This document shows positions 50,101 to 57,968 of a stretch of DNA of 64,000 nt, piece after piece. The stretch is from the NCBI GenBank assembly GCA_025267735.1, contig CM046304.1:3658001-3722000 (forward strand), read 5' to 3'. The first letter of the stretch is position 1; every line of letters begins with the position of its first letter. The position numbers and the translations under genes were made by a program. The notes beneath the pieces are model-generated. The model ran no database searches, had not been told where the DNA came from, and saw only the letters and a program-made list of their open reading frames with translations. This DNA comes from Mactra quadrangularis (lineage: Eukaryota; Mollusca; Bivalvia; Venerida; Mactridae).

Positions 50101-52352
50101 TTTACCGTTACTGATGGATATGCCAGAAGTTTTCAAATTCCGTCCTTAAATTCAGGAAACAGAGTGTACATAGCCAAAAAGCATATTCAGAATTCTAAAT
50201 TAAGGTTTATCTGACAAAATAAATTGATTTTGTTTTATTTTTTTTCAGAAGAAGATGAACAATTTCAAAAGGTACCTACACAATCCAGATTGAAAAGAAT
50301 AGGTAATTATTTTATACTCTTCCATTGCAATTTGCCATACCTTACAGCCAAACAAGTATCACCTGCTAATTGGCTTGAAAATTAAAGCATCGCATTGAGT
50401 TATTAATGTTTTCAAATACTCAAAGCAACTATCATTTCAGAATAGGTAGCACAAATTTACGAGAATTCATTATTACAAAAATGAAAGTATAAAAGATAAA
50501 GTAAAACTCATTAGTAACATGGTATTACGGCGTACTGTACATTAAACAAAAACGTCATATCCATATTAGACACAAGGGTATATGACGATTTACGCATTTA
50601 ACCCCTACGTCATAATACTATTTGACACGAGGATATATGACGATTTACACATTTACCCCCTGCGTCATATCACTATTTGACACGAGGATATATGACGATT
50701 TACACATTTACCCACTACGTCATAATACTATTTGACAGGAGGATATATGGTGATTTACACATTAAACCAAAACGTCATAATACTATTTGGCACGAGGATG
50801 TATGACGATTTACACATTAAACAAAAACGTCAGATCACTATTTGACACGAGGATATATGACGTTTTACGCATTAAACCAATACGTCATAATACTATTTGA
50901 CACGAGGGTATATGACGATTTTCGCATTAAACCAATACGTCATAATACTATTTGACAAGAGGATATATGGCGTTTGCACATTAAACTAATATTTTTATAG
51001 TGTGTTTATGTTAACAAATCTATCCCGGTAGAAACATTTAGATGAATTGGTCCCTTTTGTTACTTTAACCATATTTCTTACATTACTTTGGACAGTTTCC
51101 CTTTAAATATAAGGAGTTTTAACACAATTACGAACACTAATATGTTAATTTAAATGCCAAACGTAACCAAAATAGTAAGCGAGTAGCTATAAAAATAGGA
51201 CATGGAATGTCAAGCTAACTATGTATTTATTTCCTCATTTCTAAAAATCAACAGATCATCAGATCTCCCCAAATCTTTCCCCAGTTAACAGAAACAAAAC
51301 CCGTTTAGAGATCTATGTACGTATAAAAGTGACATGTAGACCCAATGATAATGTATGATCTATGTCGCAATAATGTTCAGTTGAAACAATAACAGTGTTA
51401 CCCTGTCATTTCTCGACGCTAATCTCGTAAAATGTCGCATTAGGGTCATACTATTCCAACACAAATGTTCACGGGAGACATCTAACTTAATCTCGTGGCG
51501 AAATGTTGTGACATTAGGCCAGGGAAATGTGATAGCAAATATCAATTTCAACTTATCACTTTTATTCATGCAATAAGATCAACTTCAGGGCGGTAGTCTT
51601 GTTAGTATCTTTTATCTTGTCAATATTTGTGTCAATATATGACTTGATAAAAGTCTGGTATGGGAGAGGAGTGCCAAATTGTGTAATGTCTGAAGAATGT
51701 GAGAACTTTAAGATATGACCGCTTCGTGAGGATACGTTTGGCTTGACATAGCTGGAAATATAGCGAGATCACCTATAAAAAAACGTCTATACAAATGAGT
51801 GGTAAAATATCTGACTTCTTTTTTCAAAGTTGTATTATAACGCTGTAGCAACATATTGTATTTGACTATTTGTCATATCATGGCTGTCAGTCAACCTACT
51901 CACCGTACCAGGAAAGGCTAAAAATATAAATTAAGCTGTTAACCAGTTCCTAGGCGCATGCTTCCGTCAGGCGCTGACAACTGCCCTACATTATTTAAAA
52001 TGAGTTGTAGGAGGGAGAATGTCCGTAGAATTTATTTATTCTATTATAAGAACAAAGCATAAATTTGAATTGTCAGACTCATAATGTAACACTCTGAACT
52101 GAAATGAACGTAAAACTCAGTAAACGCACTCCAGGGACAGGCGGTGTAAATCTACAATCAAGGGGAATCACTCTACCTTGAATTTAACAAAATGTCTCTC
52201 TAATTTCAGGACTCGCTGGATTAGAAAATATTGATATGATGCAACGTATTCTACATCAACAAAGTAGCGGTAGAGCAAGATTACCAATGTCAGTAAGCAA
52301 CATGAATCACAACAGATTACAACAACTAATGCTAAACAATGGAAGGAAATAA
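37910..52352 (+). CDS. Gene A: CRF/DH44-like amidated neuropeptide precursor, 157 aa, three coding exons
   Basis: Exons 37910-38186, 50249-50302 and 52210-52352 join in one frame through two phase-1 introns, each with GT donor and pyrimidine-AG acceptor. Residues 1-31 are a signal peptide (hydrophobic VYLCTFIFLSSILMV, cleavage near SG/EI); Met9 is an alternative start. Residues 32-105 are an acidic spacer. RLKR at 106-109 is a convertase site. Residues 110-154 are the likely mature peptide; G155-R156-K157-stop is an amidation signal. The core GLENIDMMQRIL (114-125) and the end NRLQQLMLNN-amide resemble CRF/DH44 peptides (LDL-type N-terminal helix, NRxLM-type C-terminus, peptide at the extreme C-terminus). 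Known CRF peptides are amidated ligands of class B receptors; activity here is inference. Alternatives are molluscan egg-laying hormone or another class B ligand. Gene B is a paralogue. Gene reality is well supported by splice frames; family assignment about 0.6. Confidence 0.82.
38434..38530. repeat. Hairpin of about 36-bp arms in gene A intron 1
   Basis: caaatatacgatcgttaagg and its counterpart ending in acgatcgtatatttg pair with a few mismatches around a 27-base loop. The right arm leads into the dispersed repeat at 38490. Confidence 0.8.
38490..38640 (+). repeat. Dispersed repeat, copy 2 of 2
   Basis: Partner of the copy at 10165, overlapping the right arm of the hairpin at 38434. Likely the end of a DNA transposon whose other end is not seen. 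Confidence 0.65.
39327..39590 (+). mobile_element. SINE family 1, diverged copy in gene A intron 1
   Basis: Box A region (GGCTAGCTCAGATGGAAGCA) is recognisable; box B has been lost by a short deletion. The body segments catgaaatgatttctacg, gaacagttgtcagtcac and gatttagcctttcc are present. Confidence 0.8.
39930..40290 (+). repeat. Dispersed 400-bp repeat, copy 2 of 4
   Basis: Blocks ggggtcacgtcaagatgacc, gcgtagctttcatcaagacg and accgggttttaatccgatta are in order; the middle is more diverged. In gene A intron 1. Confidence 0.75.
40542..40750 (+). mobile_element. tRNA-derived SINE, family 2
   Basis: Head resembles a class II (Leu/Ser-type) tRNA: GGGCGTGACCGAGTAGTTA as box A with a diverged box B, then a body ending in ttgtaagaactagttacaaa and tcgagctaaataaa. 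A second copy starts at 63768. The TTAA-flanked element at 40751 sits exactly at its end. Confidence 0.72.
40751..41859 (+). mobile_element. TTAA-flanked DNA transposon derivative with 40-48 bp inverted ends
   Basis: TTAAGCTGGGTTCCCACTGC opens the element and GCAGTGGGAGCCCAGCTTAA closes it; the inverted match continues for about 40 bp with one mismatch. TTAA at both edges fits piggyBac- or Kolobok-type insertion. Both subterminal regions (about 40770-41075 and 41385-41850) are packed with CGATC, TCGTG and CGACC motifs, as in subterminal transposase-binding arrays. One minus-strand ORF lies inside. It sits in gene A intron 1. Confidence 0.83.
40983..41333 (-). CDS. ORF carried by the TTAA-flanked element, unknown function
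   Basis: 116 codons from the ATG at 41333; an internal Met30 starts MPRKGKRPIGSTNASK, a basic, possibly nuclear N-terminus, followed by an acidic, Pro/Glu/Ser-rich stretch. The last about 30 residues run into the element's subterminal motif array, so the true product may be spliced (a possible donor Q|GTAGAA lies after TRKEQ). No transposase motif is visible. It may be a first exon of an element-encoded or captured gene. Confidence 0.4.
   Translation of the reverse strand: MDAEDITSLANQYLLKHLQPSHFYYKLKMPRKGKRPIGSTNASKCAVAAPQPEIVEPTQEESNESPIPPTDSSAEQTRKEQVEERLFTTFYDSSTTMTIWSGKDLTPIEQRSSRSS
42389..42795 (+). repeat. Dispersed 400-bp repeat, copy 3 of 4
   Basis: Begins near aatctccgtaaacagagatc and ends gatcgggttttaatcagatt. 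It carries internal inverted ggtcacgtc and gaacgtgacc segments. In gene A intron 1. Confidence 0.78.
43701..43920 (+). CDS. Exon-like ORF of unknown function in gene A intron 1
   Basis: Acceptor aaaatttaattttcag ends at 43700; about 73 codons follow in the phase-2 frame (RNLAQLQELILFDKRACEFI ... RERLALEEN) to the TAA at 43918-43920. The stretch is GC-richer than its surroundings. No family was recognised and no upstream partner exon was found. In phase 1 after gene A exon 1 it would stop after three codons. Confidence 0.25.
44172..44300 (-). mobile_element. SINE family 1, partial copy in gene A intron 1
   Basis: Only the 3' part remains: ggtttaacgtcgtagc, attgtataggtcatat and taaatctctggatttt on the plus strand. 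It follows a G-run. Confidence 0.7.
44353..44695 (-). mobile_element. tRNA-derived SINE, family 3, in gene A intron 1
   Basis: Read on the minus strand, the head has TAGTCCAGTGGTAGGACGCG (box A) and GGGTTCAAATCCC (box B). A conserved body follows with acctgcgagggtgg and ctccccagggagattgat, then a tail of TTTAC/TTTTAC units (44353-44382). Only one copy is seen in the window. Confidence 0.75.
44940..45512 (+). repeat. Dispersed 550-bp repeat, copy 2, in gene A intron 1
   Basis: Same order of blocks as the copy at 11085 (acaggcaaatgactg, gagggaatcaccaagctatt, ggaaacaccccaaatattac). The GACCCACGTGGGTC palindrome is kept. Confidence 0.8.
46564..47342 (+). mobile_element. Tc1/mariner-like element, non-autonomous
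   Basis: TA-flanked inverted ends TACAGTGCCCTCCAAAAGTT and its counterpart ending in CTTTTGGAGGGCACTGTA are typical Tc1 ends. The 779-bp body has no transposase. It holds a second inverted pair around 46645-46715 and 47100-47175, each reading HCKDRQLCMRD on opposite strands. Located in gene A intron 1. A decayed copy of its right end lies at 59231-59333. Confidence 0.82.
46923..47030 (+). CDS. Exon-like ORF inside the Tc1-like element
   Basis: ATG at 46923-46925 opens 35 codons (MSTIDDIAKSYDKISC...) ending at a donor-like TGTAG|GTTAGT near 47029. Not recognised. It could be a captured host exon or chance; there is no transposase similarity. Confidence 0.2.
47805..48197 (+). repeat. Dispersed repeat with internal duplication, ending tagtcgagctaaaa
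   Basis: Two units (47805-47940, 47965-48105) each have gttatgcaactt, ggtaaccccgtagacatgt and tttcaaagata. They are followed by a CG-rich gccgatgccgccgccgtcgc and a closing attcgtcaaatagtcgagc. The ending recurs at 3745-3806. Likely a LINE or SINE 3' piece of bivalve type. In gene A intron 1. Confidence 0.65.
49112..49487 (+). mobile_element. 370-bp MITE family, copy 1 of 3
   Basis: Inverted ends AAGGGACCTAAATCAGTTATTTCC and GGAAAGATAACTGACTAATG. The interior has acccttacttttcaatgtca, atcttcattaacaagaaat and ttggattgcttcagatttta. In gene A intron 1. Confidence 0.78.
49669..49886. repeat. Near-perfect 89-bp inverted repeat with hammerhead-like cores, gene A intron 1
   Basis: Arms 49669-49757 and 49798-49886 are complementary with one mismatch, around a 40-base centre. 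Each arm contains CTGAAGA, a GGCC/GGCC stem and GAAACGTC in the order of a hammerhead ribozyme. The few changes between arms mean it is young or maintained. Probably derived from a Penelope-like or retrozyme repeat; inference. Confidence 0.9.
49826..49870 (+). ncRNA. Hammerhead-ribozyme-like motif (right arm)
   Basis: Stem I TTTATTAA pairs with TTATAATAAA (49861-49870) leaving a 2-nt bulge. Core CTGAAGA is 49834-49840, stem II GGCC-TAT-GGCC is 49842-49852, then GAAAC (49853-49857) and the cleavage-type triplet GTC (49858-49860). Departures from canon: one extra A (49841) between the core and stem II, and no room for a closed stem III, so activity would need dimer pairing through ACGT. The left arm carries the same motif on the minus strand, with one stem I mismatch. 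Confidence 0.4.
50249..50302 (+). CDS. Gene A coding exon 2 (54 nt, carries the convertase site)
   Basis: A strong polypyrimidine tract and cag end at 50248; donor G|GTAATT follows 50302. The 54-nt exon keeps phase 1 on both sides and encodes EEDEQFQKVPTQSRLKRI plus one base. RLKR is a classic prohormone convertase site placed just before the mature peptide. The segment DEQFQK matches DNQFKF in the middle exon of gene B. Confidence 0.82.
50538..50990 (+). repeat. 55-bp minisatellite in gene A intron 2, about 8 copies
   Basis: Unit near TATGACGATTTACACATT-AAACCAAAACGTCATAATACTATTTGACACGAGGA, most copies within a few changes of each other. Each unit carries ACGTCATA and TATGACG, CRE-like half sites in opposite orientation. 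Confidence 0.88.
51836..52028 (-). mobile_element. SINE family 1, 5'-truncated copy in gene A intron 2
   Basis: Minus-strand 3' half with ataacgctgtagcaacatat, gtcagtcaacctactcacc and ctgacaactgccctac on the plus strand. It ends about 180 bases before the gene A last exon. Confidence 0.78.
52210..52352 (+). CDS. Gene A coding exon 3 (mature peptide, amidation signal, stop)
   Basis: Acceptor ctaatttcag ends at 52209. The exon completes Gly111 and encodes residues 112-157 with TAA at 52350-52352. It holds most of the mature peptide and the GRK amidation and trimming signal. An internal GRAR (131-134) could be a monobasic secondary cleavage site. A long A/T-rich 3' UTR follows with AATAAA signals about 1 kb downstream. 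Confidence 0.84.
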
Positions 52353-53305
52353 GAACAAACAACAACCTGTACAGACGGACAAACGTCCAGCATTCGATGT
52401 CAATTCGCAAATTGTTTAAAAAAAGAAACATCGATTTATTTGGTTTATTGCGTTTTTGTTAATAATCAAATCTGTAACACCAAATTTGTACAAGTAAAGC
52501 CATTTTATGACAGTTTTAGTAATTGTCCTGTTTTATTTTGACTTTGTCAAAGCATTGAACATTACCTAAGTTTGCCTAATATTCAACAATATGTTAAACC
52601 TACACATTTTGGTTCTTCCACATGTAACAAGTTTTTTCTTTTAAATTTGCTTTTATATGTTTTTGGCAACTCCAGCTGTGCTACCCAGAAAAGGTCTTTG
52701 ACACATTAAGCATCTCTTTTTCTCTCCCATACTTTCTTTTTTTTAACATAATGTTCAAAGATTCTAAGCATACAACATTCTTATTCATGTCTTTTACACC
52801 TCTGCTCTCTTCACAGAAATATTTGTTTAAGTGTAGGAGGAAATCTATGGAACACTTCTAATACATTTGCATAATTCATTTCTAACTCAAAAGGAGTTTG
52901 TCACATTTTGAAATTTCTATAAGCAATGTGTTAAATTGAACAACTTCTATCTTCTATGAAATAAGTAAAAGTAATTTATTTTCCCTGAGACAAAAAACTA
53001 TATAGGTGTCAGTCAGCAAACTCTTTCTTCCTTAATGGTATATTTCTGCTCCTCAAACTTGCATGAACTTTAATTCAGCTTTGTAAACCCATACCGTATC
53101 CTTCAACACGAGCGTTTTGTTTAAAAGGAGGAATACAGCAGAGCATTTCCTTTTTCCAAAATAAGTTTGTGACATTAGACAAATTTTCGAACATATCATG
53201 CTTGATGGGATCGTTTGTCAAATCTAAATGTTTTATTTGATTAGTTGCATTACCATGTAATTTCTTCCAGAGTTTCAGAGAAAAGTCCGTCTGTAAATGA
53301 ACTGA

Positions 53306-53311
53306 AATAAA
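53306..53311 (+). terminator. Candidate polyadenylation signal of gene A (proximal)
   Basis: AATAAA followed by a TGTGTCTG element of the GU-rich type. It could give a shorter 3' UTR than the signal at 53472. Confidence 0.4.
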
Positions 53312-53471
53312 ATGTGTCTGCCTTTTCTCAATGTAATTGACATTTCCTCATGATGGGAAGAAACTGTGAAACTGTCATAAAACATGATAAAGACTTGTAA
53401 CATTAAAAGACCGAATCTGACTTCATTTGTATTTTAACAAACCATTTGTAACATCATTGTAATACCGCAGA

Positions 53472-53477
53472 AATAAA
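53472..53477 (+). terminator. Candidate polyadenylation signal of gene A (distal)
   Basis: Canonical AATAAA, followed within 25 bases by a T-rich tract. A proximal AATAAA lies at 53306-53311 inside a possible shorter 3' UTR. Confidence 0.5.
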
Positions 53478-53865
53478 CAGAAATAAGTTCTATAAATTGT
53501 TTTATTTTAATAATTATTTCGTATGATTTTCTATATGACAATCGACTGGTAATACAGGTAGGTCACAATAAGGGTCTATAGCCACGTGATATACAACAAC
53601 AACTTTTAAGGTACGATATTTGTTTTTGCCGATTTTGTCTTTCTGGACAAGTGATTAAATGACATAAAATATCCTCGAAAAATTACGACTAAAATTCCGT
53701 GTAAACCAGTGAGTTCTGATCGTCAGCTCTAACATCTTTGCACAAAGGTTATATGGGCCAGTTAACTAGAATATGGGCAAGATAAATTGTGCACAGGGTA
53801 CAGTGAAAGATCACGTGATTATACACCTTGAAAATGGCCATAGTGGAAGGTTTTGCTATTGCTTC

Positions 53866-54095
53866 GTCAACCTACTCACTCTTCCTGGAAAGGATAAATC
53901 TCTGGATTTAGCTGTTAACCAACTACTAAGCGCATACTTTCGTCAGTGACTGACAACAGCCTTACATAATTAAGAATCATTGGTAGGAGAGAGAATAGCG
54001 GTAGAAATAATTTCATGACCAAGCTCCACGAAAGTATGCCCCGCCCGGGAATCGAACCCATGACCCCTCGACCTGCGTGCTACCACAAACTTGTT
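53866..54095 (-). mobile_element. SINE family 1, copy with head but no tail
   Basis: Minus-strand box B (GGGTTCGATTCCC complement, cgggaatcgaacccatg) and a shortened box A region are present, as is the body. The 3' tail is missing, so this is a 3'-truncated or disrupted copy. Confidence 0.82.
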
Positions 54096-54542
54096 CGGTG
54101 ATATTTAGATCCTGCTTGGAAAAAGAACTTACGACCAAAAGATTCTGTAATTAAAGTCAAAGACGCTCTAGAAACACTGAGTTAAAACTAATGACCAAAT
54201 ACCAGTGAGAGATATAAGGAGTTTCATCGGTAAGTGATCATCCAATCAGAATGAAAAATAGACAACAAAAGGTTAATACACGACGCAAGTTGGCAAGATG
54301 GAATGGGGCTGGTCGTCCGGCTATAATAAATATTATTATACCTCACTGAAATTTCCCTACGCTTAAGTCCTATACCGGAGCGGGGTGTTATTTTGTTCGA
54401 TCACAATGTTATATTACCCGCTATCTAAGGGAGATCACTTACGTAATATAAGAAGATAAATGACGTCATCTTTGAGTAAAAATGACGTCACGTTTTAACT
54501 TGTGTAAAATACATACAATAAAACACAAAACTAAGCACGAAA

Positions 54543-54712
54543 GAAACAGAATATTCGTCAATTTTGGTGTAGATCTTTTTTATTTCAACTCGTGAACTCA
54601 GAAAATGACATTTTCACTCGTGGCTTTGCCACTCGTGAAAATGTGTTTTCTGAGCTCACTCGATGAAATAAAAATCGATCTTGCACCTAAGTTGACGAAT
54701 ATCCTTTGTCTT
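54543..54712. repeat. Long imperfect hairpin (about 78-bp arms)
   Basis: Left arm from atattcgtcaattttggtgt to cattttcactcgtggc pairs with ccactcgtgaaaatgt to gttgacgaatat, with a 3-4 base loop at gctttgcc. Cruciform-capable; possibly a MITE remnant. Confidence 0.85.
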
Positions 54713-54780
54713 TACTGTGTTGTTATTTGTTGTTCATTAAATATTTACATTTGACAGTTTTGTTCTGTATAATAAAACAA

Positions 54781-54922
54781 ATAACACATGGCAGTGAGGG
54801 TGACAGTACATATTATCAACCCTTGGAAAATAATATCAACCTCGGCTACGGCTAGTGACTCGGTTGATATTATTTTCCTCGGGTTGATAATCTGTACTCT
54901 CACCCTCACTGCCATGTGTTAT
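54781..54922. repeat. Long imperfect hairpin (about 61-bp arms)
   Basis: ataacacatggcagtgaggg at the left pairs with ccctcactgccatgtgttat at the right, and the inner part (ataatatcaacc with ggttgatattat) also pairs, around a 20-base centre. It lies only 70 bases from the hairpin at 54543. Confidence 0.88.
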
Positions 54923-55070
54923 TTATATAATACCAAATGAGCATAAAGCTTAAACTTTGATTAACTTTTTCTTGTGCAACAGCGAGGTATTGACTGGAGT
55001 AGCAAGATGATCATATTACATCATAATATTATGCCTATGTATCTAGCTGACATAATAAAAGTGTACCTTC

Positions 55071-55550
55071 GTAGCTAGCTGACGTCATAATAATATGTCT
55101 AAGAAGCTAGCTGACGTCATAATAATATGTCTAAGAAGCTAGCTGACGTCATAATAATATGTCTAAGAAGCTAGCTGACGTCATAATACTATGTCTAAGA
55201 AGCTAGCTGACGTCATAATAATATGTCTAAGAAGCTAGCTGACGTAATAATAATATGTCTAAGAAGCTAGCTGACGTCATAATACTATGTCTTAGAAGCT
55301 ACCTGGCGTTATAATACTATGTCTTAGAAGCTACCTGGCGTTATAATACTATGTCTTAGAAGCTACCTGGCGTCATAATACTATGTCTTAGAAGCTACCT
55401 GGCGTCATAATACTATGTCTTAGAAGCTACCTGGCGTTATAATACTATGTCTTAGAAGCTACCTGGCGTCATAATACTATGTCTTAGAAGCTACCTGGCG
55501 TTATAATACTATGTCTTAGAAGCTACGTGACGTCATAATATTATGTCTAC
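55071..55550 (+). repeat. 32-bp minisatellite, 15 copies, with TGACGTCA
   Basis: Exactly fifteen 32-base units (480 bp). Units 1-7 read AGCTAGCTGACGTCATAATA; units 8-14 read AGCTACCTGGCGTYATAATA; unit 15 returns to GTGACGTCA. Seven units hold the perfect CRE palindrome TGACGTCA. The two-block order shows separate local expansions. Degenerate units flank it at 55000-55070. Confidence 0.92.
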
Positions 55551-55575
55551 GTATATAGCTGAGAGAATGTTTATG

Positions 55576-55980
55576 TACCTACGTGGCATTCGGAACGACC
55601 TCGGCGATCATCTACGAAGATATACCTCAGGTATCAAACGTAGTAGGAATACAACCAAGTTATGAGGTCAGGCAATTAACCTCATAGGTTAAGTAGATCT
55701 AGTGCCGATGTAAACAACCAACATATCATTTTGCAGAAAGTATCGAGTACACAAAAAATGTTTAAGGATCAACTTTGATTTAAGTGAATATCAGTTACAG
55801 GCATTGAAGAGCTTTAACTGCCCATAATCGTCTGTCATTTTTGGTGTGTGCCAACGTTCTATTGAGTAAACGTCGGGAACGAGGCTAGATTCTATGTTGG
55901 AACTACTTTCGCTCCTCGTGATATCCGAGGTGTATTTGCGTGGAAAATCGCCGAAGTAGTTCCGAATGCCTACGTGGGTA
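55576..55980. mobile_element. Inverted-repeat element between minisatellite blocks
   Basis: Left end TACCTACGTGGCATTCGGAA and right end TTCCGAATGCCTACGTGGGT are imperfect inverted repeats of about 55 bp around a 300-bp centre. No ORF or clear duplication. GTTCCGAAT also occurs in the dispersed repeats at 10165 and 38490. Confidence 0.6.
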
Positions 55981-55999
55981 GGTGATCTCTTTATAATTC

Positions 56000-56135
56000 A
56001 ACAACGTAGCTATCTGACATCATAAGGATATGCCTGCATAGCTAGCTGACATCATTAATGTACATACCTACCTAGCTGACGTCATACTATTATACCTATG
56101 TAGCTAGCTGACGTCATTATATTACGTGTCTACTG
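56000..56135 (+). repeat. Outlying degenerate units of the 32-bp CRE minisatellite
   Basis: Four or so diverged units (tagctagctgacatcat, cctagctgacgtcatac, tagctagctgacgtcatta); two retain TGACGTCA. They are separated from the main array by an inverted-repeat element. Confidence 0.7.
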
Positions 56136-57400
56136 TCAAGCATAACTAACCTTGATAAATCTGATTCAAGATCATAATCACAATCACATGGCATAAAAAA
56201 TCGCTACAGTACCGTTATTGTTTTCCATTTGCGATCGTAAAGATCAATTTATAGAATTTAAGAGCATTTATGAATTTATTCTGATGCAAGTGCTGATTTC
56301 ATTTTCCCCGATTTTATGATGATACTTGAGTTAGTTAAGAGTTAATAATATCTTGCAATCAGAAGTCATACAGACGCAATCATTTAATCTCTGCACCAGA
56401 ATATAATATACGGATATTTAGGCTTTTACATCAAGAAACACTACTTCGGAATATTTATTGACCTATTTTTTACAGTTTATCATTTGATAAATCTTTTTTA
56501 AACTCGATCTAAAAATCCCGCAAACACACTTGTTTATTTTATATCTGACATGCACGCGATACAGGTCAAGTTCAGTTGACTTTTGTTATTATAATAAAAT
56601 ATTCATGACGCAAGTATTACGTTTGTTTAAATGTTGAACGTGACTTGAATAAATAAAATACATTAAATTACATTTTTTTTTTGTAAAGTGATTTGCCCTT
56701 GTCAAGCAACCAATTCCATTTAGTCGATGGGATACAAAAGTACAATCAAAAATACATTAAAGCCAGATTTTTAGAAATTTCATAAAAACCAAACAACATG
56801 ACAGTACTCTTGTAAAGTATTATCCCGGTTATATAAACAGTGTTCTACGAATCCACCAGCCTCATCTCTAAGAAAAAAATCACATTAAAACTGATTGTTC
56901 GCTCTGATCCCAGTTGAGAACTAAAATGACTATATCGCCCTCTAAAGCTTATATTTAACATCAATTATCAAGTCTGTCTTTAACAGAGAAAGTCAATTAA
57001 TCAGATTTACGAACACTAACATGGTACTTAAATTTGTCGCCATACGTCAAAGCGATTTTGTGTCAGTTTTGTTCTCTTCCGCGCATTGAAGACGAATAAC
57101 ACTTTTTATCAATTAAATGCGCTGGTAATGGCAGAAATGTGCAACACCTTATTTCATTCGAAGAGACACTAAACAGCATCCGTATGTGTGAAAATATCGC
57201 TGAGATTTGAAAAACGACTGACGCAGGCATAGCGGTAATAAATTTCCATTTCAAGGTTGGTATTCCTTTATTCGTAGGCGCAAAGCGCAAACATTTAATG
57301 CATCGAAATTCATGTGTGTTAAGTACGAAGTAACTGTTTTCTAGAGTGCTTATTATAAACGCTCAACTTGACATGCTCAGCGATGTCCATTTGTTAGGGA
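56136..57400. other. No gene recognised; one GC-richer open stretch
   Basis: A minus frame at 57290-57063 (75 codons, MRFAPTNKGIPTLKWKFI...) is more GC-rich than its neighbourhood and could be a gene fragment, but no family is recognised. Confidence 0.3.
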
Positions 57401-57773
57401 ATTAGGGACTTCAGTCAGTTATCTTTCCCTGATAATATATGAAGCAATCCAATTGGTAAGTAGGTTTTTACACTTGGACTCCTTGGATTTTATCATTGAT
57501 TTCCTATGTAAGGATAACAAAATATTTCATTTCATCTAATATCTTTCTTGTTAATGAAGATATTTACAGAAGTGGTGAAATTTAGATATTTCTTTACCCT
57601 AAAAATACTTAGCTTAAATTTCAGACGAATTAAATGTTTAACAATTTTTTTTAAGATTAATTTTAGCAAATTGACATTAAGAAGTAAGGGTAAATTCCGA
57701 GTAATCCGACTCATTGGACCTACCTTTTTGAAAAGTATACAAGGGGAAATAACTGACTAAGGTCCCTTATTGT
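57401..57773 (-). mobile_element. 370-bp MITE family, copy 2 of 3, interrupting a secreted-peptide ORF
   Basis: Same ends and interior as the copy at 49112, inverted. Its edge at about 57773 falls in the frame of the ORF that starts at 57903. Confidence 0.78.
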
Positions 57774-57903
57774 TCACTTCATCATTTCTGTATCTATCAC
57801 GCGACCTAGAAGACCAAAAACTAAATGCGCCCCCATCCAGTGAATACGCTTTTACATGATCTACAACAATTAGTAATAATATAATCAAGTACATGCTTTT
57901 CAT
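57774..57903 (-). pseudogene. Signal-peptide ORF (secreted peptide?) cut by a MITE
   Basis: From the ATG at 57903, MKSMYLIILLLIVVDHVKA is a very good signal peptide with V-K-A cleavage, followed by YSLDGGAFSFWSSRSRDRYR and NDEV. The frame then enters the MITE at 57773 and stops. An acceptor-like gtaaag lies 12 bases before the ATG, like genes A and B. Whether it was a peptide hormone exon cannot be told; no family recognised. Either truncated by the insertion or a chance ORF. Confidence 0.35.
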
Positions 57904-57968
57904 CGACTCATAGTCTTTACAATCGACACAAAAATATGTACATTTAAATGAAATGCCACATTCCCTCA

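Larger units (their letters stand above)
52353..53500 (+). other. Gene A probable 3' UTR
   Basis: No open frame of note follows the stop. The first polyadenylation signals in a plausible place are AATAAA at 53306-53311 and 53472-53477, the second followed by a T-rich stretch. The stretch lacks the repeats that crowd the surrounding DNA, which fits transcribed 3' UTR. The true 3' end needs transcript data. Confidence 0.55.
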
